NCBI RefSeq assembly: GCF_023074835.1
Contig: NZ_JALLGW010000001.1
Location: 2,728,001 to 2,792,000 of the forward strand
DNA from: Halomarina salina
Lineage (GTDB): Archaea; Halobacteriota; Halobacteria; Halobacteriales; Haloarculaceae
DNA: 64,000 bases
Direction of reading: 5' to 3'
Shown here: one piece after another, positions 9,198 to 17,964 of the stretch
Numbering within the stretch: the stretch's first letter is position 1
Layout of the letters: each line of letters starts with the position of its first letter
Made by a program: the position numbers and the translations under genes
Notes under the pieces: generated by a model
Told to the model about the DNA's origin: nothing
Databases searched by the model: none
What the model saw: the letters and a program-made list of their open reading frames with translations, nothing else

Positions 9198-10831
9198 GTC
9201 CACGACGCCGTCTCGACCTGGTACTCGTGCTTGCTGTGATCGCGGTCGGAGTCGCGACTCGACTACTGCCGTTGCACTTCTCGCCGCTGCCGTTCAACAC
9301 TGATGCGTTTGTATTCGTTCGGTATAGCGAACTGATCCTGCAGAACAATCACCTCGCGTTCAGTGGCCCCGCAGCACCATACCCCGACGAGTACCTGTTC
9401 GACATGCTGCTCGCGATGGTGAGCGAAGTGGTCGGGATGTCGCCTCTCTATCTCGTCCAAATACTCATCGCCTGCCTAGCTATCGTCCCCTCGCTTGTCG
9501 CAGTCGCGTATGCGCGGTCACTTACCGCAGATCTCCCACGGGCGCATCGGCGAGGGGCGATGGCACTCGCCGGGATTGGACTCTCTGTAGAGGGGCTCTA
9601 TCTGTGGCGAACAGCGACGATCAGCAGCGAGGTCTACGGTCTATCGTTTATCGCATGCATCGTGCTCTCGCTTCATCGAGGGCTCCAGACCGGGTCGCGA
9701 CGCTGGCTCGCTCTCACAGCCATTCTGAGCGCGCTGATGCCCATCGTCCACAATGGGAGCACGTTCGTCGTGGGGCTCATCGGTACCGTCCTAACCGCAC
9801 TCGCCGTGGGTCGTCAGTTCACGATTCGTCGTGCGCTCGGTGGGACGATTGGCGTCGTTGGATTCTGGGCGCTCGCGTTCGGGTATTACGAAGTCGTCGA
9901 GCTACCGAATGCCGCGACCATCTCTGCAGCGCCTGGGCTGTTTATCGCCTGGACGATTCTCATCGTTGGGGTGGCCCGATGGCTCGACCGAACATCTCCA
10001 CGAGTGCAGCGTGGAGTCCCGGTTACTGTATTCAGCCTCGGCGTGCTCGTGTTCACGTTCAACGCGTTCGTCCCTGTGTTCCCCGGGATGCCGACAACAT
10101 CGATCTGGTTACTGATCTACACCGTTCCGCTCGTCACTCTCCTGGTTGTGGCCGCTGTTGGCATTCCCTGGGTAACCACCAAGCAGAGTCAGGGCATCGC
10201 GATGGTCGCAGTCGTCATCGCTCCTCTCGCTGCCATTGGATTCGCACTAACCGGGGGGCGAACGCCCGAATATCAGGCACTGCTCACTCGCTCGACGACG
10301 TTTATGCATCTGGGAGTGGTTGTCATCGCAGCCGTCGCACTCGCGATACTCGCTCACCGACGACCGACGCTTGGTCGTATGGCTACAGTCATCGTCGTGA
10401 TTGCAATACTCATCTCCGCGCCATTTCCATTCGCTGGCCTCGGGACGATTCCGTTCGAGGCCGTCACCGAGCCGACCGAGTTCGAGACGGTGATGTTCGC
10501 GACCGAGCACATGAATGGTACGTGGGCAAGTGACGATCACTTCACTCACATCGGCACGAAGTACCGGGGTGCAAACGTGGTCGATACTCCGACAAGCGCC
10601 TGGCTTCGGGGGGACGCTTCGCAGCCTGCTTGTCCAACGATTGGCCGTGAAATATGGACGACGCGGGGAGCGCCAGCAGTACCGAAACCGCTGTCACTAT
10701 CCACGGCCGCATACGAGCAGTGGGTAATGACAGGGGACATCATCTATAACGGTGGAGGGAGTGAGTCGACGGTCGTTCGGTGGGTGAACGGCCAGTGTGA
10801 GCAGTCGGTCCTCAGTGAGGGGACGCGATGA
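9194..10831 (+). CDS. Multi-pass membrane protein, GT-C/STT3-like
   Basis: The 545-residue protein has about 11-13 predicted TM helices and a short outside C-terminal domain (from about residue 425). The first loop (LPFNTDAFVFVRYSELI, then YPDEYLFDMLLA) carries acidic residues in the place where GT-C glycosyltransferases and STT3 oligosaccharyltransferases have their catalytic loop. I infer a membrane glycosyltransferase or a related lipid-sugar enzyme. It overlaps both neighbours by 4 bp (ATGA), so it is encoded inside an ABC-transporter operon and is probably functionally tied to it. No WWDYG-type STT3 motif is visible, so oligosaccharyltransferase activity is not supported. Confidence 0.65.
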   Translation: MSPRRRLDLVLVLAVIAVGVATRLLPLHFSPLPFNTDAFVFVRYSELILQNNHLAFSGPAAPYPDEYLFDMLLAMVSEVVGMSPLYLVQILIACLAIVPSLVAVAYARSLTADLPRAHRRGAMALAGIGLSVEGLYLWRTATISSEVYGLSFIACIVLSLHRGLQTGSRRWLALTAILSALMPIVHNGSTFVVGLIGTVLTALAVGRQFTIRRALGGTIGVVGFWALAFGYYEVVELPNAATISAAPGLFIAWTILIVGVARWLDRTSPRVQRGVPVTVFSLGVLVFTFNAFVPVFPGMPTTSIWLLIYTVPLVTLLVVAAVGIPWVTTKQSQGIAMVAVVIAPLAAIGFALTGGRTPEYQALLTRSTTFMHLGVVVIAAVALAILAHRRPTLGRMATVIVVIAILISAPFPFAGLGTIPFEAVTEPTEFETVMFATEHMNGTWASDDHFTHIGTKYRGANVVDTPTSAWLRGDASQPACPTIGREIWTTRGAPAVPKPLSLSTAAYEQWVMTGDIIYNGGGSESTVVRWVNGQCEQSVLSEGTR

Positions 10832-11496
10832 CCGACGATACCGTCATCACTGCTCGCGATATCTCCGTCTCACGTGGTGGCGAACCAGTCCTCGATGAAC
10901 TCTCACTTACCATTCCGAGTTCAGCTCGAACCCTCATTCAGGGTGCGAGCGGGGCCGGGAAGTCTACGCTGTTCTCTGTGCTCGGCCTGCTGTCGACCCC
11001 TGATTCTGGAACTCTCAAGATAGATGGCGATGACGCCGCGACGCTACCCGAACGAAAGCGAGCGGCCCTTCGTCGAAATCACCTTGGGTTTGTCTTCCAG
11101 GATTTCAAACTCATAGATGATCTCACAGCGTTCGAAAACGCTCGGGTTCCACAGGAGCACGCTGGCGAACTCGATGAAGACTGGCTCAACTCATTGTTCG
11201 ATCAACTGGGGATTGCACCGCTCACCCATCGACTCCCACCGACGCTCTCTGGAGGGGAACGCCAGCGAGTCGCGATTGCCCGTGCGCTCGCCAATCGACC
11301 AAGCGTCATCCTCGCAGACGAGCCAACGGGCCAGTTAGACCCACAGACGACCGACGACGTCCTCGACACGCTGTTTTCTGTTCACGAGACGTTCGATACC
11401 GCAGTCGTCGTCATCAGTCACGATACGCAGCTCAGTGGTGCATTCGATGAACAGTATACCCTCGCCGATGGAACGCTCAATTCGGGCGGTTCGTGA
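10828..11496 (+). CDS. ABC transporter ATP-binding protein, MacB/LolD type
   Basis: The 222-residue ATPase has Walker A (GASGAGKST, residues 39-47), the signature LSGGERQRVA, Walker B (VILADEPTG) and a switch His (VISHD). Length and the LTAFENARVP region match the LolD/MacB/FtsE branch that partners FtsX-type permeases. Start and preceding stop overlap by 4 bp. It would energise the 958-residue permease. An IS-end remnant begins right at its stop codon, but the C-terminus (YTLADGTL) looks intact. Confidence 0.9.
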   Translation: MTDDTVITARDISVSRGGEPVLDELSLTIPSSARTLIQGASGAGKSTLFSVLGLLSTPDSGTLKIDGDDAATLPERKRAALRRNHLGFVFQDFKLIDDLTAFENARVPQEHAGELDEDWLNSLFDQLGIAPLTHRLPPTLSGGERQRVAIARALANRPSVILADEPTGQLDPQTTDDVLDTLFSVHETFDTAVVVISHDTQLSGAFDEQYTLADGTLNSGGS

Positions 11497-11549
11497 ACTG
11501 CCTCGGGGTCAAGCTCCGAGGCACTCGGCCTGCTCCGCCTGTAGATTAC
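11493..11549 (-). repeat. IS200/IS605-type right-end remnant, copy 2
   Basis: This copy of the 2967-3024 repeat has an intact hairpin: GCCTCGGGG / CTCCGAGGC around a TCAAG loop (11500-11522). On the minus strand it ends in GTTCAC. It lies exactly between two converging stop codons, overlapping the TGA of the ATPase gene and the TAA of the 79-codon fragment on the other strand. It could act as a bidirectional terminator now. Confidence 0.5.
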
Positions 11550-11785
11550 TCTTCAGTCCGGCGTACTCGGGTGAGTAACCACCGAAATCCAGGGTAGCCA
11601 TCATGCACCCACAACGCTCCCGCAGCAACAGTGAGTGCTAAGCTTAGCAGATTAGCGTACGTCAGTCCAAAGAGAACGTCGTGACTGAGAAACACCCAGG
11701 TCGCCCCATTGGCACTGAGCAAGAGGCCAATCAGCGTATAGAGGCCCTCACAAGACATAGTCGGTGCGTGAGTTGTTAGTAACAA
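11546..11785 (-). pseudogene. C-terminal fragment of a membrane metal-dependent hydrolase
   Basis: The 79 codons encode two TM helices and end LSLALTVAAGALWVHDGYPGFRWLL. This closely matches the C-terminus of the neighbouring 175-residue protein (LALTLAVLGLWAHDRYPGIRWLV). The N-terminal metal-binding part is absent, so I read it as a truncated duplicate. It still has an ATG start and could be expressed as a small membrane protein. Confidence 0.55.
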
Positions 11786-11869
11786 ATATGCATCGATGTA
11801 CTGCTAGGAATCTATCGGGCTGTTCAGCGAGCCGCTCAGAGTCACCTCCTGAGGGATTCGCCTTGCATG

Positions 11870-11924
11870 ATTGGTGGAAAGTCGCGAGGCGCAAGCCTCG
11901 CCGTTCACGGTGAGGAGGATGTCA
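11870..11924 (+). repeat. Solo IS right-end with GNRA-type hairpin
   Basis: GCGAGGC-GCAA-GCCTCGC (11884-11901) forms a perfect 7-bp stem with a GCAA loop. It is followed by GTTCACGG and GAGGAGGATGTCA, the tail seen at right ends of haloarchaeal IS1341-like (tnpB) elements. No transposase sequence accompanies it. Confidence 0.45.
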
Positions 11925-12452
11925 TTAGCGTACGAGCCATCGAATCCCTGGGTATCGGTCATGAGCCCAGAGGCCCAGTACAGCGAGGGTTAATGCGAGG
12001 CCGAACAGGGTGAACGGGTCAGGGGTGACGTTCACGAAGTGTTCGATAAAGCCTGAGTCGTTCTCATAGGGGGGCGGGGGTAAGAGCGGCCATGCGAGAA
12101 ACGTGAGGAACTCCGTGTCTAATTGCAAGATTGGCAGTAAGGCATCCCCGAGGAGATGGGCACAATAGCCGATCGAGAATGCCCACGCAGGCGTTCTGTA
12201 GCCATATCGACGGGACACCACGATAGCGATGCTGCAGATGATTGTTGCAATGAAGATCGAATGGGCGAACGATCTCCCCGAGGGGAGCACATTGAGAGAC
12301 CACGCAAGCGGCTTGTCGATGAGGTCTGGAAACTGCGTGCCGAGCGCCACTGCAATCGCTGGACCGTCGCCTGGCGGCCATGATTGATCACGACTATGCC
12401 GAGCGACCCGATAGATGAGATAGCCGAGCGCCGCATGCCCCCATGGCCACAT
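11925..12452 (-). CDS. Membrane-bound metal-dependent hydrolase (YdjM/DUF457-like)
   Basis: The 175-residue protein starts MWPWGHAALGYLIYR. It has the family pattern of an N-terminal His in the first helix (GHAALGYL), a GTQFPDLIDKP acidic motif, RSFAHSIF and a CAHLLGDAL motif, which together bind a metal at the membrane surface. Four TM segments are expected. Family members are annotated as inner-membrane hydrolases of uncertain substrate. All metal-binding motifs appear present, unlike in the fragment next to it. The start is the ATG at 12452. Confidence 0.75.
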   Translation of the reverse strand: MWPWGHAALGYLIYRVARHSRDQSWPPGDGPAIAVALGTQFPDLIDKPLAWSLNVLPSGRSFAHSIFIATIICSIAIVVSRRYGYRTPAWAFSIGYCAHLLGDALLPILQLDTEFLTFLAWPLLPPPPYENDSGFIEHFVNVTPDPFTLFGLALTLAVLGLWAHDRYPGIRWLVR

Positions 12453-12501
12453 TAGCGAATGATTCAGCGACGAGACTGATAGCTGTTTATACGCGCTAAG
12501 C

Positions 12502-12544
12502 CCCCACCCTCAAGGAGCGACCAACGGGAGCGAGTAGGGTGGGG
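12502..12544 (+). repeat. IS-end hairpin (CCCCACCCT / AGGGTGGGG)
   Basis: A 9-bp perfect stem (12502-12510 with 12536-12544) encloses CAAGGAGCGACC and GGGAGCGAGT. The same architecture recurs at 34802-34844 (CCCCTCCCT stem), 39709-39758 and 58524-58566, each next to tnpB sequence. It marks the edge of a tnpB-type element; the tnpB pseudogene follows at 12708. Confidence 0.6.
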
Positions 12545-12707
12545 ATACAGCGTCCCCAGAACGCAGAGCGTTCTGGTGTGCGGACGAGAGCCGTGCTCTC
12601 GTCAACGCCGTCATCAGTTGTTCACGTCCTCGGTTGCTGACTCACAGGCTCGCCGTGAACTGTACATTCAAGTTACAACACGACGATAATTTGAGTGTGT
12701 CGGAGCC

Positions 12708-13931
12708 ATGAAATACAGTCCACGCTACCGCGCACTCCCGTCCACGGAGCAACGCGGACTGATGGGCTGGCAACTCGACACGCTCCGGCAACTGAACAAC
12801 GACGCCCTCAAGCGATTCAAGGAGATACTCGACGACGCAGGCACGGTCAAACAACGCGTCAGGATGGTGAGTGACGAACTCCCCGACCTCAAGCAGTGGT
12901 GGCCGAGACTCAGCGACATCTACTCGAAGGTGTCCCAACTCGCCATCTAACGCATTGCCAAAGCCATCAACTCCCTTCGCGGGTTGAAAGCCGCTGGCTA
13001 CAACGTTGGGTCGCTCAACTGGAAGAAACCGCGAGAGTATCGCTCGTTCACGTATCAGCAGTCCGGCTTCGAACTCGACAAGAAGAGTGGTCGGACTGGC
13101 CGAGCGATACTCACGTTGAATAAGGTCAAAGGCGAGACCATCGAGGTGCCGATTCGGTGGCATCGTGACCTGCCCGAAGACGCGACCATCAAATCAGTCA
13201 CGCTCAAACGCGAGCCCACCGGCGCGTGGTACGCATCGATCACCGTCGAGGCTGACACGTCAGAGAAACCCGCTATCGAGGACATCAACGCTACGGACTG
13301 CGTCGGGCTCGATCTCGGGGTGCTGAACCACGCCCACGACTCGAACGGAGTGTCTGTCGGCAGACTCAACCTCTCAGACGACCGCGAGCGCCTCGAGCGT
13401 GAGCAACGCTCGCTGTCACGGAAGGAACACGAGTCAAACAACTAGGAGACTCAGAGACAGCGAGTTGCTGAGGTTCACGCGGAGATGTCCAACAAGAAGC
13501 AGGACTACAAGCACAAGCTCGCCCATCACTACACCACGACGTTCGACGCGGTGGTTCTCGAAGACCTGAACGTCAAGGGCATGTTGGAAGACATTTCAAA
13601 CGCCCGAACCAAAGCGGAGGTCGGCTGGCGTGACCTCATCAGCATCTTCGAGCATCACGGGGAGAAGAACGCGTGTCACGTTCTTACGGTCGACCCCGAG
13701 AACACGACGCTGGAGTGTGCGTCGTGCGGGTCATCGGTGTGGAAGCCGCTGTGGGTTCGCGAGCATAGGTGCCCCACGTGCGGGTTTGAGACGGACCGGG
13801 ACTGGAACGCGGCGTTGAACGTGCTTCAACGTGGTTGTGAACCCGTCGCTCGGCGTCATCGTTCCAGCCCGCAGCCCACGATGACTGTTACTCGCCGCGC
13901 GTCCGCTTCGGTTCGAATCCTCGCGCTTTAG
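12708..13931 (+). pseudogene. tnpB: tnpB (RNA-guided endonuclease of IS200/IS605 group) with two in-frame stops
   Basis: A single reading frame is interrupted only by TAA at 12948-12950 and TAG at 13443-13445, with no frameshift. The second stop sits in NN*ETQR where relatives have NW, so a TGG-to-TAG change is likely. RuvC elements remain readable: GLDLGVLNHAHD, VVLEDLNVKG, a CASC...CPTC zinc ribbon and DRDWNAALN. No tnpA lies nearby. The first stop would leave only an 80-residue N-terminal peptide. Internal starts (12984, 13485) could yield fragments but not a full nuclease. Confidence 0.85.
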
Positions 13932-13957
13932 GGCTGGGAGCATATTACCCGAGGTAG

Positions 13958-14233
13958 ATGAGGTTGCAACGTCGCCAGCGGTTTGTCTTCGGTCATTTGA
14001 CGGCGACGTGTTCGGCGATAATCCTTCTGGCAGCACTGGGAAGCCTGACACTGGAACTCGTGTTTGTTATCTCACTGATTGCGTTTCTTGTGCTCGTCGA
14101 GCTGACTGCACCTATAGCAGTTACCCCTCGCTGGCGGTCACGCCTGAAGTGGGTTATCGCCGCTGGGTTGCTCGTCTTTGCGTATCTCGTCATCAAGCGA
14201 ATTCTGGAGATCCTCCCTCCAGGGGTGATCTGA
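13958..14233 (+). CDS. Small membrane protein heading the DUF4350-MoxR operon
   Basis: The 91-residue product has three predicted TM helices (about 13-35, 35-52 and 62-85), separated by a basic TPRWRSRLKW loop. I do not recognise a named family from sequence alone. It ends 4 bp before the DUF4350 gene and is therefore probably co-transcribed with it and with moxR. The tnpB pseudogene ends only 26 bp upstream of its ATG, so the native promoter may have been displaced or replaced. Confidence 0.6.
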   Translation: MRLQRRQRFVFGHLTATCSAIILLAALGSLTLELVFVISLIAFLVLVELTAPIAVTPRWRSRLKWVIAAGLLVFAYLVIKRILEILPPGVI

Positions 14234-14237
14234 GCCG

Positions 14238-15404
14238 ATGCGGACAGATCTCCCACGGATCGCACTGTGGGTACTCACTGGAGTCGTTCTCCTGGGGGTC
14301 GTCGTTGGCGCTAGTACGTCGGGAGCAGCGTACGGTGCGTTCAATCCCTCGTGGGACGGTGGTAGTTCACTTCGAACAATCGCCGAGAGCCAGGGGACCG
14401 ATGCGGTCTACATTCAGGAGGCAACGGAGTATCGCTCGCTCTCCAGTGAGAGTGTCGCGTTCATACTCGCGCCCGATGAATCTTACAGTCCGAACGAGTC
14501 TGCCCAGGTGCAATCGTTCGTTGAGCGTGGGGGGACAGTCGTCGTTGCTGACGACAGCACGGGCTCGAATAGCCTTCTCGCATCGGTCGGGGCATCGAGC
14601 CGTGTTGATGGGCGACTCGTCCGTGACGAGCGACGGTACTACCGCGGGCCCGCGTTACCAGTTGCGACGAACGTGACAGCACTGAATCGCTCAACGCAAC
14701 CGGATGAGTCAGCCACTGCATCGAATCTCACGGCCTCCATCGACCGACTGACGCTCAACTACGGGAGTGTCTTGCAGCCTGGGAACGCGACCGTCCTCGT
14801 CTCCACGTCGGAGTTCGCGTATCTGGACTCGAATCGGAACGAGGAACTCGACGATACGGAGACACTGGCCAGTCGGCCTGTCGCAACGGTCGAATCCATT
14901 GGTGAGGGACACGTCGTGACGGTGAGTGATTCGAGTGCGCTCATCAACGCGATGCTCGACCGGCAGGACAATCGTGCGTTTATCGAGAATCTCATCTCCG
15001 GGAGCGATCGCGTCGCACTCGACTATTCGCATACAGCCAGTCTACCACCACTCGCGTACGTGCTGGTGACGTTTCGGGCGTCACTCCTGTTCCAGCTCTG
15101 GGTGGGTATCCTCTTCATCTGGGCGATTGCTGTGTATCTCTACTGGCCCACGCTACGTGAACAGCCGGCACTCCGCCGACTCCGACACCGCATTCATGGT
15201 ACCAATGAACAGATCTCACCTCGCCTCGATGCAGAGACAGCGGCAACAGCACTTCGACGGCGGCGACCAGACTGGGATGAAGACCGCATTCAGCGAGTCG
15301 CGACTGCGCTCGGTGGTGAAGGACCACGGGATCCATGGCGCGGAACTCGAACGAGTCGAGCTCAGCGTGGGGAAGACCCCTCCGATGAGCCATCCGAGAA
15401 TTGA
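14238..15404 (+). CDS. DUF4350 domain protein
   Basis: The 388-residue protein has an N-terminal TM anchor (residues 8-25). An outside domain follows with the DUF4350 pattern (AVYIQEATEYRSL, FILAPDESYSP, FVERGGTVVVADD). A second TM helix near residues 278-300 (LFQLWVGILFIWAIAVYLYW) precedes a basic, Arg-rich cytoplasmic tail. DUF4350 proteins are constant companions of MoxR ATPases and DUF58 proteins and are thought to be assembly or scaffold components at the membrane. The fold is related to GATase-like domains. It lies between the small membrane protein and moxR. Confidence 0.8.
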   Translation: MRTDLPRIALWVLTGVVLLGVVVGASTSGAAYGAFNPSWDGGSSLRTIAESQGTDAVYIQEATEYRSLSSESVAFILAPDESYSPNESAQVQSFVERGGTVVVADDSTGSNSLLASVGASSRVDGRLVRDERRYYRGPALPVATNVTALNRSTQPDESATASNLTASIDRLTLNYGSVLQPGNATVLVSTSEFAYLDSNRNEELDDTETLASRPVATVESIGEGHVVTVSDSSALINAMLDRQDNRAFIENLISGSDRVALDYSHTASLPPLAYVLVTFRASLLFQLWVGILFIWAIAVYLYWPTLREQPALRRLRHRIHGTNEQISPRLDAETAATALRRRRPDWDEDRIQRVATALGGEGPRDPWRGTRTSRAQRGEDPSDEPSEN

Positions 15405-15453
15405 GCCCCTCCAAGTGCGAAGAAGTTGTACTCCTTGTTCCAGCCCTCGGGGT

Positions 15454-15475
15454 GATGTAAGAGCGTTTTTACATC
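15454..15475. promoter_or_regulatory. Inverted repeat upstream of moxR
   Basis: GATGTAA (15454-15460) and TTACATC (15469-15475) form perfect 7-bp arms around an 8-base spacer, ending 21 bases before the moxR ATG. The position suits an operator or a short hairpin in the leader. It is unproven and could be chance. Confidence 0.3.
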
Positions 15476-15496
15476 GTGGATTGGTAAAGTGGTAAA

Positions 15497-16504
15497 ATGA
15501 GTGCGCGCGACCCTGAATCGCTTTACAATGCGCTCCGGAAGGAGATGGGAACGGTCCTCATCGGGAAAGACGACGTAGTAGAGGGCCTCACCATCGCGCT
15601 TCTCACACGTGGGCATGTTCTGCTGGAAGGTGTCCCAGGCGTCGCGAAGACGACGATCGCCAATCTATTTGCCCGAACGACTGGCCTCCAGTATACCCGT
15701 ATCCAGATGACGCCGGACGTCCTTCCGGCAGACGTGGTGGGAACGACTGTCTACCGCGAATCCACCAGTGAGTTCGAACTTCGGAAGGGGCCGATATTTG
15801 CCAACGTAGTCGTCGCCGACGAGATCAACCGCGCGACGCCAAAGACGCAATCTGCACTCCTGGAGGCGATGGCAGAGCGAAACGCGACAATCGACGGCGA
15901 GACGCTCAGCTTGCCCGACCCGTTTGTCGTTGTAGCAACGCAAAATCCGATTGAGATGGAGGGGACCTTCGAATTGCCAGAAGCACAGCGTGACCGCTTC
16001 TTGTTCCAGCTTGACGTCTCGCTACCAACTCGCGACGAAGAACGCGAGCTCCTGAACGAGTTCGACAGAGCTCCTACACTCGGCCCCGACGCAGTTGAAC
16101 GAGTCGTTACCCCGAATGACCTGCTGGAGGCCCGAGAGATGGTCGAGTCCGTTCACGCTGCTCCAGAGTTGAAAGAGTACATTCTGGATATCGTCGGGGC
16201 CAGCCGCGACACTGCGGATACGCGTCACGGTGGATCACCACGAGCATCGCTGGCGTTTTTGAACGCTGGGAAAGCTCGGGCAGCGATTCACGGTCGTGAG
16301 TATGTGATTCCCGACGACGTCAAAGCGCTCGCCCAGTCCGTACTCGCCCACCGACTCGTATTAAGCACGGACGCAGAGCTCAGCGATCTCAGTGCCCGGG
16401 AAGTCGTCGATGAAATCGTTGGGTCGGTCGAACCACCGGGAAGCGATACCGAGGCAGTAGAGTCCGTTCCGGTCAGTGATGGCGGCGATGCTTCGGAGCA
16501 ATAG
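15497..16504 (+). CDS. MoxR-family AAA+ ATPase
   Basis: The 335-residue ATPase shows Walker A (GVPGVAKTT, residues 45-53), Walker B (VVVADEINRA), sensor I (VVATQNP) and an Arg-finger region (LPEAQRDRFLF), all canonical for MoxR. These chaperone-like ATPases work with DUF58 (VWA-like) proteins in maturation of complexes. The gene follows DUF4350 by 92 bp. The DUF58 operon runs toward it from the other side (70 bp gap), so the module is complete but convergently arranged. Confidence 0.95.
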   Translation: MSARDPESLYNALRKEMGTVLIGKDDVVEGLTIALLTRGHVLLEGVPGVAKTTIANLFARTTGLQYTRIQMTPDVLPADVVGTTVYRESTSEFELRKGPIFANVVVADEINRATPKTQSALLEAMAERNATIDGETLSLPDPFVVVATQNPIEMEGTFELPEAQRDRFLFQLDVSLPTRDEERELLNEFDRAPTLGPDAVERVVTPNDLLEAREMVESVHAAPELKEYILDIVGASRDTADTRHGGSPRASLAFLNAGKARAAIHGREYVIPDDVKALAQSVLAHRLVLSTDAELSDLSAREVVDEIVGSVEPPGSDTEAVESVPVSDGGDASEQ

Positions 16505-16573
16505 GTCCGAATTGATAGACGGGGAGACGCAGACCCTCGTCTCACAGACATCGAGTGTGAATCGGGGACCGAG

Positions 16574-17452
16574 TCAGCTTGAGCTGGCCTCTGCTCCCTC
16601 CCACGTGAAGACGAGGCGCGCATCGTACCGGTCGTCATCCGACTTCTGGACAGTGACCGCTATTGGGGTCTCGAGCTGGGTTGTGAGCCCGACAGCGACC
16701 AGTGACGTAACTGGATGGTCGAGTGCGGACAGCGGTGTGATTTGTGCCCCGGCACACCCGATAGCGAGGCGGCCCGATTCGACGTCAGGCTCAGCCCTCG
16801 CGAGGAGTTCGAACTGTTCGATGGCTGCATCCGTGAGTGCCTGTGCAAGTGGGGCTGGCCCCTCCGGGACGGGCCCCGAATGCGCGCGCTCGAACGACTC
16901 GTACAGCGTGTTCCCCGTCGGCTTGAGCGACAGTCCGCGTTCACGAGTGTTGTCCGTCGTGACAAAGGGCGTGCTGAGCGCATCGGCGGCCGGTAGTTCA
17001 TAGTCGTCATACTGCGGGAGGTACAGTCGGGTGTCATCGCCCGCTCGAAGGTACACGCGCTTCTCGCTCAATCCCAGATCAGCGGCAATAGCGGCCATGT
17101 TATCGGAGTGCGTCCGGGAGACCGCTTCACCAATGCTCGCCGGAACGAACGACTCAGGAGTGAGGTAGAGGGTCATCACGGCCGCGAACAGCCCCGTACC
17201 ACCAATAGCGAGTAGTATCGTTCGAACGCCGGGAAAGAGTGTCCCACCAGCAAGTGCGAGCAGCCCAATTACTCCAAACCCGACTGCAGTTCGGCGATAG
17301 CGCTGGCGCTGTGCGTCGTGGTATGCCGCTCGGAGCCGCTCGTTTTCTGACCGAAGGGCTTCAACCTGCGCGAGCATGTCAGCCCGGTCGAGGTCGTCGT
17401 GGTCGCTCGCGTCGGTCGTGGCCGGTCGGTCTGCAGTGGCTGACTCACTCAT
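16574..17452 (-). CDS. Haloarchaeal membrane protein of the MoxR/DUF58 locus
   Basis: The 292-residue protein has an acidic, coiled-coil-prone N-terminus (MLAQVEALRSENERLRAAYHD cut here for length: LAQVEALRSENERL, residues 28-45). Two TM helices follow (about 55-75 and 80-100), then a soluble domain with LYLTPESFVPASIGEAVS and RLYLPQYDDYELP. I do not recognise a characterised function. It is third in an operon behind DUF58 and a small membrane protein, with a 4-bp overlap, and such proteins accompany DUF58 in other haloarchaea. Confidence 0.7.
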   Translation of the reverse strand: MSESATADRPATTDASDHDDLDRADMLAQVEALRSENERLRAAYHDAQRQRYRRTAVGFGVIGLLALAGGTLFPGVRTILLAIGGTGLFAAVMTLYLTPESFVPASIGEAVSRTHSDNMAAIAADLGLSEKRVYLRAGDDTRLYLPQYDDYELPAADALSTPFVTTDNTRERGLSLKPTGNTLYESFERAHSGPVPEGPAPLAQALTDAAIEQFELLARAEPDVESGRLAIGCAGAQITPLSALDHPVTSLVAVGLTTQLETPIAVTVQKSDDDRYDARLVFTWEGAEASSS

Positions 17453-17964
17453 GAGGGCTCCTCTCGCTCGCCGCTGTCAGTGACGAGTCCCAGCATCACT
17501 CGCTCATACCGGTGGGCCCCATATCCGAGTACTGCAATCGCTGTCACGGTCGCGAGCGTGGCGAGCCAGGGTGGCCAGTTCATCCACGCCCCATACGCGA
17601 GGCCAGCAATCACGCCTGTGACTACCGAGAACACAAGGACGCCGAGAAGTGGACGTCCTGTACTATCGAGTCCTGCGACTGCGATGAGCGCGAGCCCACC
17701 TCCGGTAACGAGGAGTGTCAGGGTACTGGAGGGGGCGAACAGGCCAACGAGCAGCACACAAACGGTGAGTGCAACAGGCGTGGCAAGCGTTACGGCGGCG
17801 ATGATTGCGACTGGCATCGCACCCAGTGCAAGGAAGTCGCCTGACAACGCGAGTCCGCCAGCAACAGCGAAGCCACCCAGCGAGGCAACCATCGTCCCCC
17901 ATGTGGTACCCGTCCGCCCCACAGTCGATGTGCCGTCTCGCAACTCGCTCGTGATTGGACTCAT
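17449..17964 (-). CDS. Multi-pass membrane protein between DUF58 and DUF58-partner gene
   Basis: The 171-residue product has five or six hydrophobic helices and almost no soluble domain. It overlaps both neighbours by 4 bp (ATGA at 17961-17964 and 17449-17452), showing a tightly coupled operon. The function is unknown; position suggests a membrane anchor or channel-like subunit of the DUF58/MoxR system. Confidence 0.7.
   Translation of the reverse strand: MSPITSELRDGTSTVGRTGTTWGTMVASLGGFAVAGGLALSGDFLALGAMPVAIIAAVTLATPVALTVCVLLVGLFAPSSTLTLLVTGGGLALIAVAGLDSTGRPLLGVLVFSVVTGVIAGLAYGAWMNWPPWLATLATVTAIAVLGYGAHRYERVMLGLVTDSGEREEPS

Noticed and set aside
13900-13925. TTCGGTTCGAATCCT resembling a tRNA 3' part
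   Set aside because: It falls inside the tnpB pseudogene's 3' end, and no cloverleaf can be drawn.
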